DNA of 52,500 nt from Nitrobacter vulgaris (GTDB lineage: Bacteria > Pseudomonadota > Alphaproteobacteria > Rhizobiales > Xanthobacteraceae). The DNA is taken from contig NZ_MWPQ01000010.1 of assembly GCF_002028545.1 (NCBI RefSeq), forward strand, positions 1-52,500, given 5' to 3'. The notes below the pieces were generated by a model. That model saw only the letters and a list, made by a program, of their open reading frames with translations, did not search any database and was not told where the DNA came from. Both the position numbers and the translations under genes were made by a program. Positions 43,695-52,500 of this stretch are shown piece by piece. Position 1 is the first letter of the stretch, and each line of letters begins with the position of its first letter.

Positions 43695-44438
43695 CTATTT
43701 CTTTTCCCTGGTGATGATGCCCGGCAATGTGAGATTGCCGGAAGCGACCTTGTAGGTGCCGGTGACGCAAAGAAGCGGGGCCTTTCCGGCTTCGTTGACC
43801 TGCAGATGCGCGGCGACGGCATCAAAGTTGACGTTCTCCGCTCCCTTGACTGGCACGGTAATACGCACCGTTTGTCCTTTGAGAACGGGGCTCATGCCTG
43901 GGCTGTCCAACGCGAGAGGCAGGCCGGGCGCGGTGGCCGGCAATAGATCCTGCCCCGGCGAAATGTCCAGCACCTTGAGGCCGCCGGCGCAGCCCTTGTC
44001 GCTGGCTAGTACTACCCAGTGCGAATGCCAGCCCGCGCCGTCATTGGTCGGATCGCCATCGCCGTTTTCGTCGAACAGCGGTGTGTCGTCAAAGTCCGGA
44101 TGTGCGGTAATGGCGAGCGCCAGGATGCCGGAACCTTTAGCAAAGCCGACCGTCGCGGGATCGAGCTTGGTCGGCCAGACGTAGGCGTCGACTTTGGCGC
44201 CGGCGAGCTTTCCGACCTTTTGCGGTTTCAGCGAACCGGCATCGCCGCTGACCTCCATGGCGAAGGTGGCAAGCCGGCCGTCGGTCGAGGCGGAGGCGCT
44301 GGTGACGTCGAACGCCGGGGGCACCGCCGCATCTGGTTTAGAATGGATATCGTGGGCGAAAGCGGAGGTTGACAGCGTACCTTGCAGCAAGATGAAAGCT
44401 AACGTTCTCGTGGAGAGCTTGGGCATGGAGGCGAACAT
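43695..44438 (-). CDS. Exported protein with calcium-loop-like motif, likely MarR target
   Basis: This 247-residue protein begins with a signal peptide (LAFILLQGTLSTSAFA, cleavage about residue 28). The mature chain is beta-rich, with DENGDGDPTND (123-133) resembling an EF-hand/dockerin-like calcium loop, then WHSHWVVLASDKGC. The second half reads as a beta-sandwich (VLKGQTVRITVPVKGAENVNFDAVAAHLQV). TGGAG lies six bases before the ATG. Function is not recognised; a periplasmic or surface binding protein is likely. It is divergent from a MarR regulator with two palindromes between them. Confidence 0.7.
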   Translation of the reverse strand: MFASMPKLSTRTLAFILLQGTLSTSAFAHDIHSKPDAAVPPAFDVTSASASTDGRLATFAMEVSGDAGSLKPQKVGKLAGAKVDAYVWPTKLDPATVGFAKGSGILALAITAHPDFDDTPLFDENGDGDPTNDGAGWHSHWVVLASDKGCAGGLKVLDISPGQDLLPATAPGLPLALDSPGMSPVLKGQTVRITVPVKGAENVNFDAVAAHLQVNEAGKAPLLCVTGTYKVASGNLTLPGIITREKK

Positions 44439-44457
44439 AGAGAACTCCAGTTGTTAA

Positions 44458-44470
44458 TATCGAGTCGATA
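44458..44470. promoter_or_regulatory. MarR-type operator 1
   Basis: TATCGAGTCGATA has 6-base inverted arms around one base. It shares the context ATA(T/G)CGAGTCG(A/C)TACTAT with operator 2 located 51 bases away. It is 20 bases from the start of the exported-protein gene. Confidence 0.7.
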
Positions 44471-44508
44471 CTATATGTCTGATCGACGATCGGAGTGTCA
44501 ACTAAAAA

Positions 44509-44521
44509 TAGCGAGTCGCTA
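44509..44521. promoter_or_regulatory. MarR-type operator 2
   Basis: TAGCGAGTCGCTA has 6-base inverted arms around one base. It ends two bases before the MarR start codon, leaving no room for a ribosome site between them. This suggests autoregulation and possibly a leaderless transcript. Confidence 0.7.
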
Positions 44522-44523
44522 CT

Positions 44524-45096
44524 ATGTTATTATCCAAAGCCCTTGAAGCGGCTTATCTGATTGACCGCCTGGATCGGCTGACCCGCAGCGGCGGAAACAT
44601 CGCGGAGCTCAATCCTGCGCAGTGGGAGGCGTTGCGCTACTTGTCACGGGCTAATCGTTTCTCGCGCACGCCGGCGGCGCTTGCCGGTTACGTTGGCTCG
44701 ACTCGAGGGACCATTTCACAAACCCTGATTGCGCTGGAGCAGAAGGGGTTGGCGTCGCGGCAGTCCAGCCGGCGCGACGGCCGCTCGGTCGAATTGGCGC
44801 TGACCCGGCGCGGCGAGGCCGTATTGAGGGATGATCCGCTGCGGCGGCTGGCGGACGACATTACGGCCGCCACGGGCGGCGATGCTGGCGAGTTGCTCGC
44901 GACGTTACAGGGCATCCTGTCGGCAACGATCGCGAGGAACGACGGACGGGCTTTCGGAGTCTGCCGCACATGCAGGCATTTCCGCCACAATGCCAAACCG
45001 GGCAGCGCCTCGCCGCATCATTGCAATTTACTCGATGAAGCGCTCTCCGATTCTGATGGGGGCGCGATCTGTCAGGAGCACGATGCTGCCGCCTGA
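44524..45096 (+). CDS. MarR-family regulator with C-terminal Cys/His cluster
   Basis: This 190-residue protein has a winged helix at about residues 30-105 (LNPAQWEALRYLSRANRF, TPAALAGYVGSTRGTISQTLIALEQKGLASRQSSRRDGRSVELALTRRG split across the DNA-recognition helix and wing). After the dimer helices comes a tail with CRTC (147, 150), HHC (165-167) and CQEH (183-186). This could be four-Cys metal or iron-sulfur ligation, an addition to ordinary MarR proteins. No ribosome site precedes the ATG because an operator palindrome occupies that place. It probably represses itself and the divergent exported-protein gene in response to metal or redox state. Confidence 0.88.
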   Translation: MLLSKALEAAYLIDRLDRLTRSGGNIAELNPAQWEALRYLSRANRFSRTPAALAGYVGSTRGTISQTLIALEQKGLASRQSSRRDGRSVELALTRRGEAVLRDDPLRRLADDITAATGGDAGELLATLQGILSATIARNDGRAFGVCRTCRHFRHNAKPGSASPHHCNLLDEALSDSDGGAICQEHDAAA

Positions 45097-45250
45097 ACAG
45101 CAGCTCGATCATGATTCCGGGTCGAAGCGATCCAAAATCACGCACGTGATAGATTCCAGAATTTTGAGAGGTGAGATGCGGACGGAAAGCCGCTACGGAC
45201 CTTCCTTATCCCGCTCGGGTTAAGCTACTCCCGCAGTGAGAGCGCGCCAA

Positions 45251-46537
45251 TCAGACGGCATCCACCAGAATCACCCGTATGTCGTTGACGTTGGTGAGCG
45301 TCGGTCCGGTGAATAGCAGGTCACCGCTGGCTGCGAAGAAGCCGGTGGCGTCGTTGTTGGCGAGATAGACGGCGGGATCGAGGTTCTGCGCGCGCATCGC
45401 CCCGTACGTGCGGGCATCGATCACGGCGCCGGCGGGATCGGAGGCATCGCCCGCTCCACCGTCGGCGCCATCGGTGTCGGCCGCCAGCGCGGAAATGCCC
45501 CGCGCGTCCTTAAGCTGTGATGCAAGCGACAGCGCATATTCCTGATTGGGGCCGCCGCGCCCGTTGCCGCGAACCGTTACGGTGAATTCGCCGCCCGACA
45601 GGATGGCGAGCTTGCGGCCGTCGGCTCGCGCCTTCAGCGCTAGTTTCGCGTGCTCCACTGCAACGTCGCGAGCTTCTCCTTCGAGATTCGCGCCGAGGTC
45701 GAGCACCTCAAAGCCGGCATCGCGTGCAAGTCTCACGGCGGCGTCGAGCGAAGTTCTTGGCCGTGCGACGATCTCGAAACGGGTGCGGGCGAAGGCGGCG
45801 TCGCCGGGCTTGCAGCTTTCGTTGGCGGGATCGTTGAGGGCGCGGCCAACAGCATCGTCGCATACGATTTTGTATTTTGCGACCAACGCGCGGGCGTCAG
45901 CCAGCGTGGTTGGGTCCGGCACCGTCGGGCCGGAGGCAATGGCCGTCGGCTCATCGCGCGGCACGTCCGATATCGCCAGCGTGACGATCTCGGCGCGCCT
46001 GCCCGTGCGCGCAAGCCGCCCGCCCTTGATCCGCGACAAGTGCTTGCGCACCGTGTTGACTTCGCCGATCGGGGCGCCGGAGCGGAGCAGGGCATGGTTG
46101 AGCTGCTGCTTCTGAGCGAACGACACGCCATTCACAGGCGCAATCCAGTTCGCCGAGCCGCCGCCCGAAAGCAATACCAGCAGCAGATCGTCGGCTGTCG
46201 CGGTACTCGCGAGGGTCAGACTGACGCCGGCGCTGCGCCAACCCGCTTCATCGGGCACGGGATGGCCGGCCTCGATCACCTTGATTCGACGCGTCGGCAC
46301 GCTATGGCCGTAACGTGTGGTGGCGAGGCCGGTCAGCCGGGCGGGATCAAGACCGGCAGCGTCGAGATAGTGTCGTTCCACCACTGCGGCCATGGCAGCG
46401 GCGGCTTTGCCGGCGGCGAGGCAGATCACGCGGCCTTCCGGCGCGGGTGGCAGATGTGCCTCGAGAATGTTGTCAGGATGCGCGGCGGCGACACTCGCGT
46501 CGAAGAGGGCACGCAGCAGCTTGCGATGGTCGGTCAT
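45251..46537 (-). CDS. Glycerate 2-kinase (MOFRL family)
   Basis: This enzyme phosphorylates D-glycerate to 2-phosphoglycerate. The N-terminal DUF4147 domain contains ICLAAGKAAAAMA, LVLLSGGGSANW and GEVNTVRKHLSRIKGGRLA. The C-terminal MOFRL domain has LAILSGGEFTVTVRGNGRGGPNQEYALSLA and LAADTDGADGGAGDASDPAGAVID. Length is 428 residues from ATG 46537; an upstream frame start at 46606 adds odd sequence. It serves glycolate/glyoxylate or tartronate metabolism. It stands alone here; gckA and ttuD are names used for homologues. Confidence 0.93.
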   Translation of the reverse strand: MTDHRKLLRALFDASVAAAHPDNILEAHLPPAPEGRVICLAAGKAAAAMAAVVERHYLDAAGLDPARLTGLATTRYGHSVPTRRIKVIEAGHPVPDEAGWRSAGVSLTLASTATADDLLLVLLSGGGSANWIAPVNGVSFAQKQQLNHALLRSGAPIGEVNTVRKHLSRIKGGRLARTGRRAEIVTLAISDVPRDEPTAIASGPTVPDPTTLADARALVAKYKIVCDDAVGRALNDPANESCKPGDAAFARTRFEIVARPRTSLDAAVRLARDAGFEVLDLGANLEGEARDVAVEHAKLALKARADGRKLAILSGGEFTVTVRGNGRGGPNQEYALSLASQLKDARGISALAADTDGADGGAGDASDPAGAVIDARTYGAMRAQNLDPAVYLANNDATGFFAASGDLLFTGPTLTNVNDIRVILVDAV

Positions 46538-46934
46538 GCTCGGATCTTGCCGAACGGCGCAAGACGTTGAACAGGTCGCATGTCCATCGGAAGCGGACCG
46601 AGCCAACCCTGCTCAAAAAACTTACCTGGAATGTCGGCTCGAGCCATCGCCGTTCGTCTGGAAGAAAGGCACACACTCTGACCGGATGGACGTTCCATGC
46701 AGCTATTATCGATATGCTCGAATCTGGATTGTCTCTACCTGATCGTATGCTGGATCAAGCTGCGGATTTTCTCCGCGCTGAGAGATTTTTGCCTGCCTTT
46801 ACTCTCGGCGAACCAACCAGGCTTGTTCCGACTAGGGCGTTTCGAGCGAAGTGGATGCCGGTTCGCGCGAAGACAACGCGTCAGATCGCAATCATAGAAG
46901 CCACGCGTCTAATCCGCGTCAGAAGCGAAAAGAT
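46538..46934. other. Gap between glycerate kinase and the M23 peptidase
   Basis: No gene is supported. It holds the upstream region of the glycerate kinase gene and copy 3 of the dispersed repeat (46832-46938). Confidence 0.4.
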
Positions 46935-46938
46935 CTAG
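46832..46938 (+). repeat. Dispersed repeat, copy 3
   Basis: It starts and ends with CTAG and contains TTTCGAGCGAAGTGGATGCC and GGTTCGCGCGAAGACAACGC, which correspond to copies 1 and 2 with a few substitutions. It overlaps the stop codon of the M23 peptidase gene (minus strand), so the element provides that gene's end. Confidence 0.75.
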
Positions 46939-48995
46939 CGGTTGGAGACCTGCCGAGGCAGCGGTAGGGCAGGTGAGCCTGCGGCATCCGATACCCTGGC
47001 AACGGCGCCGCGGCTATTCATCATCGCCTCGAGCCGGTCGCGTTCCTTCTCAAAGCCGGCCAGGATCGTGCCGTCCAGTGATCGCCCCCGCGGAAGCCTG
47101 ACGCGCATCGGATCGACGAAGCGGTCGTTAACGAGAATTTCATAGTGCACGTGCGCTCCGGTGGAGCGGCCGGTCGAACCGACAAAGCCGATCACCTGCC
47201 CTTGCCGGACGCGCTTGCCTGGTTCGAGGCCCTTGGCGAAGGCCGACATGTGACCGTACGCGGTTTCATAGCCGTTGTTGTGCTTGATACGGACATACTT
47301 GCCGTAGCCGCCTTCCCATTCTGCTTTTTCGACGACGCCGTTGCCGGTCGCGAAAATTGGTGTGCCATAAGGTGCCGCCCAATCGACGCCGGTGTGCATT
47401 TTCACGTAGCCGAGGATGGGGTGGCGCCGAACGCCGAATCCTGATCTCATGATCGCGCTGGCGACCGGTTTGCGGACCAGGAACTTCTTCGCGCTCTTGC
47501 CGGTCTCGTCATAAAAATCGACGGCGGCGTCGTCGGGAGTTTGGAAACGATAGTATTTCTTGGTCTCACCACCCACGGTGAGAGAGGCATAAAGCACTTC
47601 GTTTTTCTCGGTCGTCGGTGTTCCTTCGTCGTCGCCGGCGTAGAAGACGTCAAATGAATCGCCGGGCTGGACCTTGCGCTGGAAATCGATGTCGTAGGAG
47701 TAGATGCGGACCATGTCCTCGATGATCGCTGGCGGCACCTTGTCCCGCAGCGCGGTCTCGTAGATGCTTTGATAAAGTCGGACTCCGCGGTCATCGTCGG
47801 TGTCGCTGCTGTCAGCGACATCGGCGATCGAATTCATGCTGGCGACGTCGACAGCGACGTAATTGCCGAGATCCGACAGTGCGGCGACAGCCTCAATGGT
47901 GGAATCGTTCGCCACGATCACGCGGTAGGGGACGAGTCGCTGGTCGGAGGCCGCAGGCGCCATCAGGACGCGCAACTTCTGGCCTTCCCTGAGTCCGCCG
48001 TCGCGGCCTCGAGGTCCGAGCGTGCTTGCGATCGCATGGGCTTCTTCCGGCGTTGCGCCCTGGTCCCGCAGCACCGAGGCGATGGTGTCGCCTCTCCTGA
48101 CCAGATGCACGCGCTCGCCCAGTGGATTGCCGCCGGTAAGTTGTTCGCTGGTTTTCGAAAGCAGCGTGACGTTTTCCGGGACAATACGGGCCTCAAACCC
48201 GGCATAGGGGTCTACGCTACCTTCGGCGGCGTAGGCCATTTTGATGCCCGACGTCGGGCCAGCGGTCTCTACCGCAGCCTCCGCCATCGTGTACCGCACA
48301 CCGCTGTTGCCGCGCCAGTTCGAGGCATCGCGTACCCGCATCAAAACTTCATCGATCGGGATGGTTGCCGCGATCGTCGCCTTCGGGAGGATCGTTGCGA
48401 GATCACGGGTCACGAAGGAAACTTCGGCGTCTGGTTCGGCCGCCGTCGCGGCGCTTGTATCGTCTGTGGCAGTGCGGGCGTGGCTACCACCGTCGGCCAG
48501 CAGGCGTTGCGCGTTGAATGGCGGAATCTTTGCGCTGAGATCGCCGGTCGCCATCGACAGGTTGCCGGATACCCGAACGAAGGGCCGGACCCGCATCACG
48601 TCGCGGTTGCCGGCGCGGGTCACGGTCGAGACGCGAATGACCTGCCTTGCAGCGGCCGCCTCGCTCGGCGGCGGCAGACGATCGCTCTTGTGAAGGCTGG
48701 CCTGATGGTCACCGGTTCCGAACGAGCCGCGAAGTCCGCCTTCGACGCGCTCGGCTACCCTCGCAAAGGTGGTTTCACCATCGAGCGACGCAAAAACGGC
48801 GCCGCCGATAAGAGCCGCGCCGCACAGGCCTGTAAGAATGGTGCCGCTGAACCACTGCACGGAGATGCGGCGGCGGTCGATGACGGCGGCTTCGGATCCG
48901 TCCGCAGAAAGCGGCGGCTCATGACCCAGGTCAATGATCCGCGTCTCGCGTCCTCGATCCCCACTGCGTGCTGCGTTCAATCCGCCGTCCCCCAA
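46935..48995 (-). CDS. M23-family peptidoglycan endopeptidase with LysM-like domain
   Basis: This 686-residue protein is probably membrane-anchored: after about 45 basic/polar residues comes one hydrophobic helix (WFSGTILTGLCGAALIGGAVFA). A LysM/OapA-like module is seen at about 295-350 (VHLVRRGDTIASVLRDQGATPEEAHAIA). The zinc peptidase domain near 530-640 has GFGVRRHPILGYVKMHTGVDWAAPYGTPI, with His and Asp ligands in the HTGVD part, YGHMS, and the HxH in STGAHVHYEI. This is a complete M23 active site. It should cut peptide cross-links in the cell wall during growth or division. The start appears to be TTG 48995 with AGGA close by; a second TTG at 48980 is possible and no ATG fits. Confidence 0.9.
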   Translation of the reverse strand: MGDGGLNAARSGDRGRETRIIDLGHEPPLSADGSEAAVIDRRRISVQWFSGTILTGLCGAALIGGAVFASLDGETTFARVAERVEGGLRGSFGTGDHQASLHKSDRLPPPSEAAAARQVIRVSTVTRAGNRDVMRVRPFVRVSGNLSMATGDLSAKIPPFNAQRLLADGGSHARTATDDTSAATAAEPDAEVSFVTRDLATILPKATIAATIPIDEVLMRVRDASNWRGNSGVRYTMAEAAVETAGPTSGIKMAYAAEGSVDPYAGFEARIVPENVTLLSKTSEQLTGGNPLGERVHLVRRGDTIASVLRDQGATPEEAHAIASTLGPRGRDGGLREGQKLRVLMAPAASDQRLVPYRVIVANDSTIEAVAALSDLGNYVAVDVASMNSIADVADSSDTDDDRGVRLYQSIYETALRDKVPPAIIEDMVRIYSYDIDFQRKVQPGDSFDVFYAGDDEGTPTTEKNEVLYASLTVGGETKKYYRFQTPDDAAVDFYDETGKSAKKFLVRKPVASAIMRSGFGVRRHPILGYVKMHTGVDWAAPYGTPIFATGNGVVEKAEWEGGYGKYVRIKHNNGYETAYGHMSAFAKGLEPGKRVRQGQVIGFVGSTGRSTGAHVHYEILVNDRFVDPMRVRLPRGRSLDGTILAGFEKERDRLEAMMNSRGAVARVSDAAGSPALPLPRQVSNR

Positions 48996-49360
48996 ATTCC
49001 TGCAACCGGCGAAACTCTTGCGTATCCCGGCGTCCGACGCCCTCGGGCGAGAGACGAAAGATTCGCGTGCTTCATGCTCAAGGCTCCCGCCGGTTGGCCT
49101 GGGTCACGAACATCAACGGCGTCTGAGCCCTCGATGCATTGCGGTCGCCTGGACAAGGCGATGCGACCGTGGATGACCACCGTCTGCTGAAAGCTACCAA
49201 TTCCTAGACTTAACGAAATGGCCGCTGCCCCTAGCAATCGGCGATTCAAGACTTATTTCTGGAGAACGTCGCAGGAATGTGGCTCAAGTACGGCATTTCG
49301 CAGGGCTTTTTGGCCTGCGATGTTGTTTTACCCGATGCAACAATTTGTTGACGATGGGCG
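48996..49360. other. Region between the M23 gene and the rRNA promoter
   Basis: No gene is supported; open frames on both strands are shadows or short. From about 49250 the DNA becomes more AT-rich, as is usual upstream of rRNA promoters. Confidence 0.4.
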
Positions 49361-49390
49361 TTGACAAGCGTCCGACGGTGGGACTATAAA
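49361..49390 (+). promoter_or_regulatory. rRNA operon promoter
   Basis: TTGACA (49361-49366) and TATAAA (49385-49390) are separated by 18 bases and followed by a GC-rich start region (CCGCCCACTG...). The mature 16S begins about 410 bases further on, so the leader is long, as is usual in this family. The 73-codon frame in the leader is not a gene. Confidence 0.8.
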
Positions 49391-49803
49391 CCGCCCACTG
49401 AACGCGGCGCGGCCTTGGGCCTTACCAAGGCCCTTAGCTGTGTCGGTGAAGCTCCTCACTAGGTTGAGTGAATCAACAGCCGATAGCCATCGGTTGTTAT
49501 TTGTCGTCCGGTGAGTGCTTCACGGATCTTCCAGCGATGGAAGATGGGTCCTTGGACCCGGGCTGTTTGACAAGTGAAGATGAAGAAAGAGAAACGTGGA
49601 CGGCGGAGTCCTTGCGGGTTTCGATCAATGAAGGCTTCGGCTTTCGTGGATTGAGGCCGGACGAAAGACTTCGGCGGTACACGTTTTAAAGGTTACACCA
49701 TCGTCATCAGCGATGTGAATCGCGGATGGCTGTTAGCTTCGGCTAACAAAAAATGGTGGGACCTCGTCAAACGTTGTGATCAGCCGGCTCAAAGTTTCAA
49801 GTC
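49391..49803 (+). other. rRNA leader
   Basis: This is transcribed spacer upstream of 16S. It should contain the antitermination and RNase III processing sequences, which I cannot place exactly by eye. Confidence 0.6.
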
Positions 49804-51300
<1,497 letters not shown>

Positions 51301-51494
51301 GGTTCTTCAACAGCTTGCTGTTATCGAACCGTTTTAGAAACATCAGTGGCCAATGATCGTCAGGATCGTTGAGCTGCATTGGCGGGATTTCGCCGTCTTC
51401 GTTTCTCTTTCTTCGCGGACGAACACGCGCCAGGGGCGACGCTTGTGCTCATGATCCGGTTAAGCCGGCGGAGTGCGCTGTCCCTAGTCGTTAG

Positions 51495-51571
51495 GGGCTT
51501 GTAGCTCAGTTGGTTAGAGCGCGCGCTTGATAAGCGTGAGGTCGGAAGTTCAAGTCTTCCCAGGCCCACCA
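51495..51571 (+). tRNA. tRNA-Ile (GAT)
   Basis: A 77-base cloverleaf. The acceptor GGGCTTG pairs with CAGGCCC, the anticodon loop TTGATAA gives GAT, the T loop is TTCAAGT and CCA is encoded. It lies in the 16S-23S spacer in the standard position. Confidence 0.98.
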
Positions 51572-51603
51572 TTTGATCAAGTGCAGCATTCGTCTTCTGG
51601 TAC

Positions 51604-51679
51604 GGGGCCATAGCTCAGCTGGGAGAGCGCGTGCTTTGCAAGCATGAGGTCGTCGGTTCGATCCCGTCTGGCTCCACCA
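51604..51679 (+). tRNA. tRNA-Ala (TGC)
   Basis: A 76-base cloverleaf. The acceptor GGGGCCA pairs with TGGCTCC, the anticodon loop TTTGCAA gives TGC, the T loop is TTCGATC and CCA is encoded. It is 32 bases after tRNA-Ile. Confidence 0.98.
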
Positions 51680-52095
51680 GATGGTTTGATTGATCGACAT
51701 TGTTCGATCGTCCGCGAAAACAACGCTTCGCATGTCTCATTTGTTATAGATGGACATGCGGGTTTTCTGACATCGTAAAGAGGAGATCGATCCGAGTCTG
51801 GATCGTGGGTCGTGCTGGAAAGCACGGTCTGCGCCCATTCACTATCTCCAGGTCATTTCGGCGCTCGGTCATGTCGTAACGCAAGTTGCGAGGTGAACGG
51901 GTTGTAAATGATCCTGTTAGCGAAGCTTGACCGCCTCGCTATCGGTTCGATCTTACGAAGCAAGCTGGTCTTTCTAATCAATGTCCAGCCGCATGCAGCA
52001 TTCATCGAGGGTGCGTGTTGAGGGGGCTTTCGGGCTCCTGACGCAGGTGTGCGGATAACATTCTGCCGAGTGTGTGGATATTGATAATGAGAGCA
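51680..52095 (+). other. tRNA-Ala to 23S spacer
   Basis: Transcribed spacer without a gene. Open frames on the minus strand here and across the tRNAs are shadows of RNA genes. Confidence 0.7.
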
Positions 52096-52500
52096 ATCAA
52101 GTGCCTTAAGGGTGTTCGGTGGATGCCTTGGCGCTGAGAGGCGATGAAGGACGTACTACGCTGCGATAAGCCGTGAGGAGCTGCGAAGAAGCTTTGATCC
52201 ACGGATTTCCGAATGGGGAAACCCACCTTCGATAGCCGAAACTCTAAGCGCATGATGACGCAAGTCGTCGTGGGTTTGGATTTTCGGTTATCAAGCGAAG
52301 GTATGAGACTTCTGAATACATAGGAGGTTTCAAGCAAACCCAGGGAACTGAAACATCTAAGTACCTGGAGGAAAGGACATCAACAGAGACTCCGGTAGTA
52401 GTGGCGAGCGAACCCGGACCAGGCCAGTCATGAATGTGAGACAACCAGAACCTGTCAGGAAAGCAGGGCCTCAGAGGGTGATAGCCCCGTATGGGTAATG
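52096..52500 (+). rRNA. rrl: 23S ribosomal RNA, 5' part
   Basis: It starts near AATCAAGTGCCTTAAGGG, followed by the conserved GGTGGATGCC and GAGGCGATGAAGGACGT segments of domain I. It continues past the window end. The first base is an estimate. Confidence 0.95.

Noticed and set aside
43160-43714. 184-codon plus-strand frame overlapping the hypothetical gene at 43276
   Set aside because: The competing frame from 43276 has the better ribosome site and composition; the longer one is Ser/Arg-rich and runs into the opposite gene.
49468-49689. 73-codon frame in the rRNA leader
   Set aside because: It lies between the rRNA promoter and 16S, has no ribosome site and is explained by the transcribed leader.
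51360-51825. Minus-strand frames with LEDLNFRPHAYQARAL-like text
   Set aside because: These are antisense translations of tRNA-Ile and tRNA-Ala.

Overview
The window looks like chromosomal DNA of an alphaproteobacterium of the Bradyrhizobium/Nitrobacter/Afipia/Rhodopseudomonas group (Nitrobacteraceae, formerly Bradyrhizobiaceae). The evidence is the 16S rRNA text, the 16S - tRNA-Ile(GAT) - tRNA-Ala(TGC) - 23S order, the high-GC coding style, and several copies of short dispersed repeats that I recall from this family. Species was not determined.

Layout. 1-3210: the tail of an IS66-type element, a lone flhA (flagellar export) and a tRNA with a CAT anticodon. 3211-4990: sparse, island-like DNA with an IS3 OrfA-like helix-turn-helix protein and an orphan ParA-type ATPase. 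5197-13369: a type I secretion locus. It holds an RTX protein with an unusual RGD-periodic insert, a small methyltransferase, an ABC exporter with a degenerate C39-like domain, a TTG-started HlyD-type adaptor and a long Sel1-repeat protein; the last three are translationally overlapped. 13535-33257: glycan genes. These are a WbsX-type protein, a Tat-exported relative of it, several glycosyltransferases (one GT92-like, three GT2, one GT4), a methyltransferase-like protein, ugd, and the full dTDP-L-rhamnose set rfbA/B and rfbC/D arranged divergently.

33377-48995: housekeeping and stress genes, including a CbbY-like phosphatase, TypA/BipA, a Crp-type regulator, a single-domain receiver, NnrS, a PepSY-like protein, an HWE histidine kinase, a membrane protein with a cyclic-nucleotide-binding domain coupled to a DUF6537 protein, a DUF3307 protein, a MarR regulator facing an exported protein, glycerate 2-kinase and an M23 peptidase. 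48996-52500: promoter, leader and first part of an rRNA operon; the 23S gene runs off the window.

The part I find most interesting is 5.2-33 kb. A secreted RTX polymer, its exporter, a Sel1 scaffold and a rhamnose/glucuronate-type glycan pathway sit together. A closely similar 12-bp AT-rich half-palindrome occurs in front of the RTX gene, in front of the exporter gene, and in the rfbA/rfbC divergent promoter. This suggests that one regulator switches the secreted protein and the glycan together. No TolC-like outer-membrane partner and no obvious polymerase or flippase is in the window.
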